In this document: positions 8,399-16,840 of the stretch, in pieces
How positions within the stretch are numbered: the first letter of the stretch is position 1
How the letters are laid out: every line of letters starts with the position of its first letter
Made by a program: the position numbers and the translations under genes
Notes under the pieces: model-generated
Databases searched by the model: none
Seen by the model: only the letters and a program-made list of their open reading frames with translations
What the model was told of the DNA's origin: nothing
Assembly (NCBI GenBank): GCA_040216555.1
Contig: JAVJOW010000038.1
Span: forward strand, 310,001-374,000
Reading direction: 5' to 3'
DNA from: Arenibacter sp040216555
Lineage (GTDB): Bacteria; Bacteroidota; Bacteroidia; Flavobacteriales; Flavobacteriaceae
Length of the DNA: 64,000 nucleotides

Positions 8399-9493
8399 AT
8401 GAAAAGAAATCAAATAATTGTTTTTTTAGTTGCCGTCTTCTGTTTTTCTGCGACCATTGCACAAACTGAGGTTAAGGTTACCAGTCTTGGCGACGATAAT
8501 AGTACAGGTACTTTGCGTTGGGCTATAAATTTAGCCAATAAGGATTCTGATGTCAAGGAAATCAAATTTCAGCCTGGATTGAGGGGTACGCTTGTACTAT
8601 CCTCGGATCTTCCAAAAATAAATAGCGATTTAATTATTGTTGGACCGGGGTCAGAGGATGTTGTAATTTCAGGTAGTGGCCAGTTCCTAATGTTCACGGT
8701 TAATCAAGGGTTTAGTTTGGATATCTCTGGTTTTACCTTAACCGATTCTGCGGATAATTATAATAATGGGACTATTTTTGCGGCTTCGGGATCCACCATA
8801 ACGGCCTCTGAAATAGTGGTTACAGGAGTTACCAATCAAACAGCGTTTTGGTCTAAAGGAGACCATTCAACCATTGCAATCTCCAATTCCGTTTTTAAAA
8901 ATAATTCTGCCACCCTATTTAGGAGCTATTGGGGGTCTACTCCCAGTTTTACTTCAGACAATGAGAACGACTATACCAATAAAATAATCATAACGGAGTC
9001 TAAATTTAGTTACAATAGGGGCTTAATTTTTTCAACGGAACATTTTGTGAAAATTGATAAGTGTACCTTTAATGGGAATTATGATCAAATAGCCAGTTTT
9101 AAAGGGGTAAACCGCTACCAAGTCTTAAACTCTACCTTTGTTAACAATACTGGTCATCTGCTGTTTACCTTTTCAAGTAAGATTGGTGATACACCATCAT
9201 GGGGCATGGATACCCTAGGGGCCAATAATACTCTTTTTGATGGGAACTTGTTTCAAGGGAATACGGGAACAATTCTTAATACCGGTGGGGGTTTTAAACA
9301 TGATTCCAAAACTACTATTACGAATAATACTTTTGTGAATAACGGAAATAAGTGGTACGGTAATCCCATTGTAGAATCTGGTAACCAACAAAACAATTTT
9401 ATTACCCCGGTTAGGCCATCAGAAAATGATGGCACGGTCTTTCTTTCGCTGAACAAATCATTGCTGATAGAAGCAGGAGAAGAACTACACTAA
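8399..9493 (+). CDS. Truncated paralogue of the TSP3 surface protein (N-terminal beta-helix part only)
   Basis: A 364-residue protein with a signal peptide (MKRNQIIVFLVAVFCFSATIAQ) and a beta-helix-like region closely matching the first 350 residues of the protein at 3602. Shared blocks include GTLRWAI, YNNGTIF, YQVLNSTF and GDTPSWG. It stops within the region corresponding to residue 360 of the parent and has no fibronectin, TSP3 or T9SS sorting domain, so it would probably stay periplasmic or be non-functional. The ATG at 8399 is chosen over TTG at 8360 because it starts the signal peptide exactly as in the parent. It is best seen as a duplicated and 3'-truncated copy; whether it is expressed is unknown. 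Confidence 0.8.
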   Translation: MKRNQIIVFLVAVFCFSATIAQTEVKVTSLGDDNSTGTLRWAINLANKDSDVKEIKFQPGLRGTLVLSSDLPKINSDLIIVGPGSEDVVISGSGQFLMFTVNQGFSLDISGFTLTDSADNYNNGTIFAASGSTITASEIVVTGVTNQTAFWSKGDHSTIAISNSVFKNNSATLFRSYWGSTPSFTSDNENDYTNKIIITESKFSYNRGLIFSTEHFVKIDKCTFNGNYDQIASFKGVNRYQVLNSTFVNNTGHLLFTFSSKIGDTPSWGMDTLGANNTLFDGNLFQGNTGTILNTGGGFKHDSKTTITNNTFVNNGNKWYGNPIVESGNQQNNFITPVRPSENDGTVFLSLNKSLLIEAGEELH

Positions 9494-9548
9494 AGGTTAA
9501 TGTTTTCAAATATTGGAATTGATATAAAGAGAAAGAATATTAAAGAAT

Positions 9549-9578
9549 AAAAGGAGGCCCTCATCGGGCCTCTTTTTC
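9549..9578. terminator. Intrinsic terminator between converging genes
   Basis: Stem GAGGCCC / GGGCCTC with loop TCATC, extended by A-T pairs and followed by TTTTT on the plus strand. It lies 56 bases after the truncated paralogue and 22 bases after the end of the converging yebC gene, so it may serve both. Confidence 0.85.
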
Positions 9579-9599
9579 ATTATTTTAATAAGGTGATTA

Positions 9600-10310
9600 T
9601 TACTCCTGCATGGTATGATATACGTTTTGTACATCATCATCCTCTTCTATTTTTTCCAAGAGTTTTTCCACATCGGCCGCTTCTTCTTCGCTCAAGGTTT
9701 TAGTTACCTGTGGAATACGTTCAAAACCGGAAGATAAAATTTCAATCTCCCTGTTTTCCAATTCTTTTTGAATGGCACCGAAGCTTTCAAAGGGAGCATA
9801 GATCAAAATACCATCCTCATCGGCAAAAACTTCTTCGGCTCCAAAGTCGATCATTTCCAATTCCAATTCTTCTGGGTCTATACCTTCAGCAGGAATCCTA
9901 AAGTTACAGGTGTGGTCGAACATAAACTCAACAGAACCCGAAGTTCCCAAGCTGCCGTTGCATTTGTTGAAGTAACTTCTAACATTGGCCACGGTCCTTG
10001 TGTTATTGTCCGTAGCTGTTTCTACTAAAATGGCAATCCCATGAGGTGCGTAACCTTCAAAAAGCACTTCCTTAAAATCGCCCAAACTTTTGTCAGAGGC
10101 ACGTTTAATGGCTCTTTCCACATTGTCCTTGGGCATGTTTACCGCCTTGGCATTTTGGATAACGGCCCTTAATCTCGCATTGGAGCTCGGGTCTGGCCCT
10201 CCCTCTTTTACTGCCATAACAATGTCTTTGCCTATTCTGGTAAAGGCCTTTGACATCGCGGACCACCTTTTCATTTTACGTGCTTTTCTAAACTCAAAAG
10301 CTCTTCCCAT
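9600..10310 (-). CDS. yebC: YebC/PmpR/TACO1 family protein
   Basis: A 236-residue cytoplasmic protein of the YebC family. Members have been described both as DNA-binding regulators and, more recently, as factors easing ribosome stalling on difficult sequences such as proline runs. The family signature is at the start (MGRAFEFRKARKMKRWSAMSKAF; typical members read MAGHSKW...), followed by GGPDPSSNARLR and NMPKDNVERAIKR. Residues 85-200 carry the GYAPHGIAILVE domain and the acidic C-terminal domain. Length is typical. It is the last gene of a minus-strand group (gcvT, reductase, dehydratase, yebC) but is 67 bases from its neighbour, so it may have its own promoter. Confidence 0.93.
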   Translation of the reverse strand: MGRAFEFRKARKMKRWSAMSKAFTRIGKDIVMAVKEGGPDPSSNARLRAVIQNAKAVNMPKDNVERAIKRASDKSLGDFKEVLFEGYAPHGIAILVETATDNNTRTVANVRSYFNKCNGSLGTSGSVEFMFDHTCNFRIPAEGIDPEELELEMIDFGAEEVFADEDGILIYAPFESFGAIQKELENREIEILSSGFERIPQVTKTLSEEEAADVEKLLEKIEEDDDVQNVYHTMQE

Positions 10311-10377
10311 TTCTTAGTTATATTAGAATAATATGGAACAAATTTAATAATTTTTACTGCTGGCGCAAGTGTTAAGC

Positions 10378-10665
10378 CTACTGACTTACAATAATTTCTT
10401 CAATACTCTGCGCCAACTTAAAATCCCTTTCGGTAACTCCTTCCGCATCATGGGTGGAAAGCCTTATATTAAGGGAATTATAGACATTGCTCCAATCCGG
10501 GTGATGATTTTGGGATTCACATTCAAAGGCGATTCTGGTCATTACGGAGAAAGCATCTTTGAAATTCTTAAATTCAAAAGAGGTTTCAATGGCACCATCC
10601 ACATAATCCCAACCGTCCAATTCCTCCAATCGTTTTTCTATTTCTGATTCAGATAATTTTTTCAT
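10378..10665 (-). CDS. phhB: 4a-hydroxytetrahydrobiopterin dehydratase (pterin carbinolamine dehydratase)
   Basis: A 95-residue enzyme dehydrating 4a-hydroxy-tetrahydropterin, which recycles the cofactor after aromatic amino acid hydroxylation. It carries the family signature: paired histidines followed by Pro in ESQNHHPDWSNVYN (about residues 51-64) and the following LSTHDAEGVTERD with the third histidine. Length matches the family. No aromatic amino acid hydroxylase lies nearby, so the partner pathway cannot be read from context; a more general pterin role, linked to folE at 47-48 kb, is possible. Confidence 0.92.
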   Translation of the reverse strand: MKKLSESEIEKRLEELDGWDYVDGAIETSFEFKNFKDAFSVMTRIAFECESQNHHPDWSNVYNSLNIRLSTHDAEGVTERDFKLAQSIEEIIVSQ

Positions 10666-10713
10666 GTCGCTATTTTTTATAAAGTTAATTAAAACAGTAC
10701 AATTCCATGGGGC

Positions 10714-11532
10714 TTATTCACTAAAGATATGATGGTCTATTATCTCCTGATAGTTAAATAATAGATTGTTTGGAAGCTGATTCGATTTTGGAAGCACCGC
10801 CAAATAACGGTCTTCATTGGTTGTAAAAACACGTTTATAAATAGGCTGGTAGTTGCCCAAGCGGCTTACAATTTCCTTTATAAAATCTTCATGGTGTATT
10901 AGGTCTACACTTCCCAAATGAAAGGTGCCGGACTTATTGTGGTTTATAAGGTAATGTATTTGTTGTGTTAGTTTATCATCGTTAGTGACGTTGATGATCA
11001 AATTGGGGAATACTTCAATAGGTTCCTTATTGGTCAGAGCATTCTTTATTTCTTTAATTCTTGGTGAATTTATGCCAAAAACCATGGGTACTCTAAGAAT
11101 GGCCATTTTAGAAACAGGTATCCTCAGCAGCATATTTTCTATTTTGATTTTCAAGCGTCCGTAGATGCTTTCGGACAAGGTCTTGTCATTTTCATAGGAG
11201 GGGTATTTGCTATAGGCATCAAAGACATTGGCAGAGGATATAAAATACAATTTGCAATCCCTGTTTTGGATGTATTCCACCATATGTTGATGGGCCATTA
11301 CCTGTGCTTGGAAATTTCCCCTTAGGGCCGAAATTATTAAGTCGGGTTTTACTTTGTTCAAAATATCATGAACGTCATCCTCTTCAAGGTCATACCGGAA
11401 GAACTGTTGATTGTTCTCAAAGCTCTTTCTTGAAGAGTAATAAGTGCCATAGGTGTCAAAATAGGAATTCAATTCCTTGTAAATGGCATTGCCTATAAAA
11501 CCGCTTGCTCCTAAAATGAGTATTTTGTTCAT
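10714..11532 (-). CDS. Extended SDR sugar-nucleotide reductase/epimerase (RmlD-like)
   Basis: A 272-residue NAD(P)-dependent Rossmann protein. The dinucleotide motif GASGFIGNAIY is at residues 8-18, followed by an acidic patch, and the substrate-site Tyr-x3-Lys is probably YGRLK near residue 125 (SESIYGRLKIKIE). The fold and length resemble dTDP-4-dehydrorhamnose reductase and related enzymes that build deoxysugars. No other dTDP-sugar genes are adjacent, so the exact substrate is unknown. It lies 40 bases downstream of gcvT on the same strand, with a purine-rich TCACCTCC complement before its start that could act as a ribosome site, which is uncommon in this phylum. Confidence 0.78.
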   Translation of the reverse strand: MNKILILGASGFIGNAIYKELNSYFDTYGTYYSSRKSFENNQQFFRYDLEEDDVHDILNKVKPDLIISALRGNFQAQVMAHQHMVEYIQNRDCKLYFISSANVFDAYSKYPSYENDKTLSESIYGRLKIKIENMLLRIPVSKMAILRVPMVFGINSPRIKEIKNALTNKEPIEVFPNLIINVTNDDKLTQQIHYLINHNKSGTFHLGSVDLIHHEDFIKEIVSRLGNYQPIYKRVFTTNEDRYLAVLPKSNQLPNNLLFNYQEIIDHHIFSE

Positions 11533-11571
11533 TCTATCACCTCCTTGTGCAAAACTCGATCGCTACATCTG

Positions 11572-12657
11572 TTAGGCCTTATAAAAAGGTAGTTTAACTA
11601 TGGTAGCAGGAACTGCATTTTTCCTAATTTGAATATAGATTTTATCGCCAATTTGGGATATGGCCGTGGGTACATAGCCTAAACCAATTCCCTTTCCCAT
11701 GGAAGGCGACATGGTGCCCGAGGTTACAACCCCTATTTTATTTCCCTTTGCATCAACAATATCATAATCGTGCCTTGGAATCCCCTTCTCATCCAACTCA
11801 AAAGCTACCAGTTTTTTGGTAACCCCTTCTTCTTTTTGTTTGGCTAGGGATTCGCTATTTACGAAATCCTTGTTGAACTTGGTAATCCATCCAAGACCTG
11901 CCTCCAGTGGTGACGTATTATCATTAATGTCATTACCGTACAAACAGTAGCCCATTTCCAAGCGCAAGGTATCCCTAGCTGCAAGTCCAATCGGTTTAAT
12001 GTTATATGTGGCACCGGCTTCAAAAACCTTGTCCCAAATCTGTTGTACTTCTTCATTCTTGCAATATATTTCAAAACCTCCAGAACCTGTATAACCGGTG
12101 GCTGATATAATTACATGTTCTATACCCCCAAAATCCGCTACCTCAAAGGAATAGAACTTTATAGCGTTTAAGTCAATTGAAGTCAATGATTGCATAGCTT
12201 CTACGGCTTTGGGCCCCTGAATGGCCAGAAGGGAATATCCATCGGATATATTGCGTAAATCTGCACCAAATTCTTTGTTGTATTTACTAATGTGTTCCCA
12301 ATCCTTATCAATATTTGACGCATTTACTACCAATAAATATTGCTCTTCTTTAATTTTATAGACTATAAGATCGTCCACAATACCACCAGTTTCGTTAGGC
12401 AAACAACTGTATTGCGCCTTACCTATGGTTAATTTGGAAGCATCATTGGAAGTTACTTTTTGTATGAGGTCCAAAGCCTTAGGGCCTCCTACCAAGAACT
12501 CGCCCATATGGGATACATCAAATACGCCCACCCCTTTGCGGACCGTTTCATGTTCTATATTAACTCCTTCATAGGAAACAGGCATATTATAACCTGCAAA
12601 AGGTACCATTTTGGCACCTAATGCCTCATGGGTTTTCGTCAATGCGGTGTTTTTCAT
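11572..12657 (-). CDS. gcvT: Glycine cleavage system T protein (aminomethyltransferase)
   Basis: Transfers the methylene group from the lipoyl-bound aminomethyl intermediate to tetrahydrofolate, releasing ammonia, as part of the cytoplasmic glycine cleavage complex. The protein has 361 residues from the ATG at 12657; the open frame extends 67 codons further upstream, but that stretch is unlike GcvT and is rejected. Conserved blocks include HEALGAKMVPFAGYNMPVSY at the start, VFDVSHMGE (about residue 45), SATGYTGSGGFEIY (about residue 180) and the C-terminal barrel with GVVTSGTMSPS. No gcvH or gcvP in the window, which is usual for this phylum, where the genes are dispersed. Confidence 0.95.
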   Translation of the reverse strand: MKNTALTKTHEALGAKMVPFAGYNMPVSYEGVNIEHETVRKGVGVFDVSHMGEFLVGGPKALDLIQKVTSNDASKLTIGKAQYSCLPNETGGIVDDLIVYKIKEEQYLLVVNASNIDKDWEHISKYNKEFGADLRNISDGYSLLAIQGPKAVEAMQSLTSIDLNAIKFYSFEVADFGGIEHVIISATGYTGSGGFEIYCKNEEVQQIWDKVFEAGATYNIKPIGLAARDTLRLEMGYCLYGNDINDNTSPLEAGLGWITKFNKDFVNSESLAKQKEEGVTKKLVAFELDEKGIPRHDYDIVDAKGNKIGVVTSGTMSPSMGKGIGLGYVPTAISQIGDKIYIQIRKNAVPATIVKLPFYKA

Positions 12658-12907
12658 TTGAATAATTTGAGGCGTAAAAATATCGAAAATTAATCGAAGG
12701 GAGAATCTATATACTTTTTGTTTTGCACAAATTAATGTTAATTTGGATTCCTGCTTTGATAATTTGAGGAGAAGGTAGGTACTTTGTTTAAACTGAGCAG
12801 TGATTATTTTTTGTCCCTTATGGGGTTGGCCGGTTTGTTTTTCGAAATTTGCGGCCAATTCTTAATCAATGTGGTATTATAATTGATTATTTTTAAACAT
12901 TAAATTA

Positions 12908-14530
12908 ATGATGATTATGAGGAATTTAATAATGATTTCTTTATTTCTTTTTTTAACGTCTTGGTTGCAGGCCCAGGAAGCTCCCAACGATTTTTTAAGT
13001 GCGGATTTTCATAAGGGAAGGCGTCAGGAAGTGCGTAAGGCCATGCCTCCAAATAGTGTAGCAGTGTTTTTTGCTGCGGCTGTTAGGAATAGGGCAAACG
13101 ACGTGGATTATATATATCATCAAGATCCGGATTTTTATTATTTAACTGGATATAAGGAGCCTAATTCCATTTTGCTCATATTTTCCGAAAAGCAAAGGGA
13201 TAAGGATGGGAACAGTTATGATGAGGTGCTCTATGCCCAGAAAAGGGATGAAAAGGCCGAACAATGGAATGGAAAACGGTTAGGAGTAGAAGGGGTTATA
13301 GGGCAATTGGGGTTTGAACGCGCATTTAATGCGGAAGAATTTTTAAAAGCTGATATTCATTTTTCCAAGTTTGAAAATGTGCTGTTTTTCGATTTCAAGA
13401 ATGATTTCAGGGATACCAATGACCCCGCTGATATATTTGATTTGATAAGTGCATTTAAAGAAAAATCCAATTATCCGTCAGATTATGATGCCACTAAACA
13501 AGAGCTTTACAGCATGATCAAGTCTACGGAATTGGATAATAGTGCCAATGTGGCCCAAACCTTGGGGCGGTATCTAAATTATAACCAAGAATTAAAATCG
13601 GATAAATTGTTGGTCGATTTTGTGGAGGCTACGGATGATAGGTCCCGGATCGAAATTAAGGAAAAGGTGGTCTTGCAATTAAAATCCAATAACCTTAACA
13701 CTGCCAAGCTGGAGGAGATAATGAATACCTTAAGGGAAATTAAGACCAGGGAAGAGCTAGTGCTTCTAAGGAAGGCCGTGGAGATTTCGGCAGTAGGGCA
13801 AATTGAGGTTATGAAGGCCATGCACCCCAATATGTCCGAAATGGAAATTCAAGGGGTACATGAGTTTGTCTATAAAAAGTACGGTGCCGAATATGAGGGT
13901 TATCCTTCAATAGTGGGTGGCGGCAATAATGGTTGTATTCTGCATTATATAGAGAATAATAAACCCAAGGTAGGGACCGATTTGGTATTGATGGATTTAG
14001 GAGCCGAATATCACGGTTATACTGCCGATGTAACCCGGACCATTCCGGCCAACGGAAAATTTTCCAAGGAACAAAAACAGATTTACGATATTGTTTACAA
14101 TGCACAAGAGGCAGGAATAAAGGCCAGTGTATTAGGAGCTTCTTTTCAGGCTCCTGGGCAGGCTGCCAGTGAGGTTGTTGCCAAGGGATTGATGAAGCTG
14201 GGAATAATTGGAAGTCCTGAGGAGGCCAGAAAATACTTTCCGCACGGTACATCCCATTATCTAGGGCTGGATGTTCATGATAAAGGTACCTATCAGCCCT
14301 TTAAGGAAAACACGGTGATTACGGTGGAACCTGGAATTTATATACCGGAGGGGAGCGATTGCGATAAAAAGTGGTGGGGTATAGCGGTAAGGATCGAAGA
14401 CGATATTCTTATCACCAAAAATGGTCCCGTTAATTTGTCGGGAATGGCTCCTAGGACCACGGAAGCCATAGAGGCAATGATGAAACAACCCAGTCCGCTG
14501 GATCATTTTAAATTGCCAGCGTTGGATTAA
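12908..14530 (+). CDS. Secreted Xaa-Pro aminopeptidase (M24 family)
   Basis: A 540-residue exported metallopeptidase that removes N-terminal residues preceding proline. A signal peptide (MRNLIMISLFLFLTSWLQAQ) follows one of three clustered start codons at 12908, 12911 and 12917. The creatinase-like N-terminal domain covers about residues 25-230; the pita-bread catalytic domain follows, with metal ligands visible as Asp in VLMDLGAEYHGYTADVTR (two Asp), His in HGTSHYLGLDVHD, Glu in ITVEPGIY and Glu in IRIEDD. All ligands are present, so it should be active, probably in the periplasm for peptide use. It is transcribed divergently from gcvT. Confidence 0.92.
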   Translation: MMIMRNLIMISLFLFLTSWLQAQEAPNDFLSADFHKGRRQEVRKAMPPNSVAVFFAAAVRNRANDVDYIYHQDPDFYYLTGYKEPNSILLIFSEKQRDKDGNSYDEVLYAQKRDEKAEQWNGKRLGVEGVIGQLGFERAFNAEEFLKADIHFSKFENVLFFDFKNDFRDTNDPADIFDLISAFKEKSNYPSDYDATKQELYSMIKSTELDNSANVAQTLGRYLNYNQELKSDKLLVDFVEATDDRSRIEIKEKVVLQLKSNNLNTAKLEEIMNTLREIKTREELVLLRKAVEISAVGQIEVMKAMHPNMSEMEIQGVHEFVYKKYGAEYEGYPSIVGGGNNGCILHYIENNKPKVGTDLVLMDLGAEYHGYTADVTRTIPANGKFSKEQKQIYDIVYNAQEAGIKASVLGASFQAPGQAASEVVAKGLMKLGIIGSPEEARKYFPHGTSHYLGLDVHDKGTYQPFKENTVITVEPGIYIPEGSDCDKKWWGIAVRIEDDILITKNGPVNLSGMAPRTTEAIEAMMKQPSPLDHFKLPALD

Positions 14531-14546
14531 ATGTGTCGGTAAAAAA

Positions 14547-15590
14547 CTAAGAAAGGGCTAGGAGTGCCTTTTTCATGGCCTCTTTTAGAAATCCACCCGA
14601 AATTATTTGTTCCCTGACTTCAGCTACATTTTTTACCATTTTTTGGTAGTCTTCATTGGACAGGTTTTTTAATTTTCCGTCCAATTCCTCCAAGGAAGAT
14701 ATACAAATGCCCAATTCGCGTTCTTTAATTACGGTGGCAATGGCTGCCTTGTCCCATATAATTATAGGTAGGCCACAGAGCAAGTATAAAGATGTTTTAT
14801 GGGGATTATTATATAACAAATACTGTCCAAAATGCCCGCCACATTCTTCTATGGCATTCCCGTTCCATACCAGGCCGAAGGAACCTCTTATGTGTTTTGC
14901 AACTTCATCAGGAGAAAACATGCCCTCAAAACTTATGATGGAATTGGCCGGGTCCACATCCTCTTTGATAAAACCGCTACCGTATAGCTTCAAATGAAAA
15001 CTGTTATTTTTTAAGGCATCCAATTTATAGATAAAGGCACTTTTTGCCATTCCCAAGCCACCAGCGAAAACTACATCGAATAAGCCATTTTTAGAAAGTT
15101 TTGGAGCAGTATAAATACTATTGTTATCCAAATAATCGAACATGTACAGGGGTATTAATCTGGCAGTGGACCCTTGTTGCTCGAACCATTTTTTCATGTT
15201 GTCGTTATGTACAATAATAACATCGGCACATGAGAATTTTTTCATTTCCCGGGCAATATCCTTATTTTTTCCCATGAGGTATTTAACATCATGGATTATC
15301 AACACTATGTTACATTTTTTTATTCCGGCTATGGTAGTGATGTATTTGTAATATTTACTTAACGGGTATTGTATGGCCAAAGTAGAATTTTTTGGCAAAC
15401 GAATAATGCCCTTGGTTATTCCAAAAAAACTTACTATCGCACCTATGGCAGAACTGGCATAAGTAGTCTGTTTAAAGCCCAAATTTTGGAAACCTATGGT
15501 GTCCAAGATCCGTTCACAATCTGTTTTTGGCTTGGAGGCCGCACTGTTGGTAGCTTTATAATTTCGTGAGATATAATATAAATTGGCCAT
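14547..15590 (-). CDS. Glycosyltransferase, probable galactofuranosyltransferase
   Basis: A 347-residue GT-B type enzyme resembling the WbbI-like beta-1,6-galactofuranosyltransferase group. Recognisable parts are the N-terminal Rossmann half with IIHDVKYLMG (about residue 100), a hinge with DVVFAGGLGMAKSAFI (about 175), and a C-terminal donor-site region with GLVWNGNAIEECGGHFGQYLLYNNPHKTSLYL (a family hallmark containing an acidic patch and the N-P-H-K motif). It is transcribed divergently from glf, whose product makes UDP-galactofuranose. The pairing strongly suggests galactofuranose transfer into a surface glycan. Confidence 0.8.
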   Translation of the reverse strand: MANLYYISRNYKATNSAASKPKTDCERILDTIGFQNLGFKQTTYASSAIGAIVSFFGITKGIIRLPKNSTLAIQYPLSKYYKYITTIAGIKKCNIVLIIHDVKYLMGKNKDIAREMKKFSCADVIIVHNDNMKKWFEQQGSTARLIPLYMFDYLDNNSIYTAPKLSKNGLFDVVFAGGLGMAKSAFIYKLDALKNNSFHLKLYGSGFIKEDVDPANSIISFEGMFSPDEVAKHIRGSFGLVWNGNAIEECGGHFGQYLLYNNPHKTSLYLLCGLPIIIWDKAAIATVIKERELGICISSLEELDGKLKNLSNEDYQKMVKNVAEVREQIISGGFLKEAMKKALLALS

Positions 15591-15731
15591 TATGGGTCGG
15601 TTCTTTAAGCTCTACAAATATAACCATGTTATGGCAAAGGGGATTTTTTTTTTAAATTCAATTCATAAACGTTATAATATACATTAGTTTTACTTTTTTT
15701 ATTAATTAAAATAAGCTCTAATAAACATAAA

Positions 15732-16829
15732 ATGAAATACGATTACCTGATTGTGGGAGCTGGACTTTTTGGTGCCGTGTTTGCCCATGAGGCCAAAAAG
15801 AAGGGGAAAAAGTGTTTGGTAATCGATAAGCGCCCACATCTTGGAGGCAATGTTTATTGTGAAGAAGTTGAGGGCATAAATGTTCATAAGTACGGGGCGC
15901 ATATTTTTCATACCAATGATAAAGCAATTTGGGATTATGTAAATAGTTTTGTAGAGTTTAATAGATACACCAATGCACCTGTGGCCAATTATAAGGGCGA
16001 ACTTTATAATTTGCCCTTCAATATGAACACCTTTTATCAGTTGTGGAAGGTAAAGACTCCCGAGGAAGCCAAGTCGGTCATAGCAGAACAGGTAAGGGAA
16101 GTAGGGGTAAAAAATCCAAAGAATTTGGAAGAACAGGCTCTTTCGCTGGTAGGTAGGGATATCTATGAAAAGTTGATCAAAGGGTATACGGAGAAACAAT
16201 GGGGGCGGAAGGCTACCGAACTTCCTGCATTTATCATAAAAAGGTTGCCGTTGCGATTTACGTTCGACAATAATTATTTCAATGATAAATACCAAGGAAT
16301 TCCCATAGGGGGTTACAATAAATTGATCAATGGTTTGTTGGATGGAATTGAAACACGTTTAGAGGTCGACTTTTTTAAAGATAAATCGGAATTGATGGCA
16401 ATGGCCGATCAGCTAGTTTTCACAGGCAAGATTGATGAGTTTTATGATTATAGATATGGGAAGCTGGAATATAGGAGTCTGGATTTTAAGCATGAAACCC
16501 TGGATATGGAAAATTACCAGGGTAATGCAGTCGTAAACTATACAGCTTCAGAAATTCCATATACCCGTATCTTAGAGCATAAGCATTTTGAATTTGGAAC
16601 GCAGAAAAAGACCGTTGTAACCAAAGAATATCCCACGGAATTGTCTGGTAATAAGGAGCCTTATTATCCTATAAATGATCTAAGGAACAATGAAATTTAC
16701 TCCAAGTACAAGACCTTGTCCGAAAAGGACGAAATTATTTTTGGGGGAAGGCTGGCCGAGTACAAGTACTACGATATGCACCAAGTAATAGCCTCGGCAT
16801 TGGCCAAGTGCAAAAAAATATTTAGTTGA
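15732..16829 (+). CDS. glf: UDP-galactopyranose mutase
   Basis: A flavoenzyme of 365 residues interconverting UDP-galactopyranose and UDP-galactofuranose in the cytoplasm. The FAD-binding motif is near the start (DYLIVGAGLFGAVFA, residues 4-18) with IDKRPHLGGN following. YGAHIFHTND near residue 58 and PIGGYNKLINGLL near residue 193 are GLF signatures, and the late block EIIFGGRLAEYKYYDMHQVI closes the FAD site. Length is typical of the bacterial enzyme (about 365-390). The divergent glycosyltransferase at 14547 is its probable user. Confidence 0.96.
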   Translation: MKYDYLIVGAGLFGAVFAHEAKKKGKKCLVIDKRPHLGGNVYCEEVEGINVHKYGAHIFHTNDKAIWDYVNSFVEFNRYTNAPVANYKGELYNLPFNMNTFYQLWKVKTPEEAKSVIAEQVREVGVKNPKNLEEQALSLVGRDIYEKLIKGYTEKQWGRKATELPAFIIKRLPLRFTFDNNYFNDKYQGIPIGGYNKLINGLLDGIETRLEVDFFKDKSELMAMADQLVFTGKIDEFYDYRYGKLEYRSLDFKHETLDMENYQGNAVVNYTASEIPYTRILEHKHFEFGTQKKTVVTKEYPTELSGNKEPYYPINDLRNNEIYSKYKTLSEKDEIIFGGRLAEYKYYDMHQVIASALAKCKKIFS

Positions 16830-16840
16830 GATAAGGCTAT

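Noticed and set aside
12658..12858. 67-codon upstream extension of gcvT
   Set aside because: The extra sequence does not resemble GcvT and the family start matches the ATG at 12657.
12870..12899. TTAAACA before the Xaa-Pro aminopeptidase as a further copy of the dyad
   Set aside because: The partner half at the 16-base spacing reads TGTGGTA, only a poor match.
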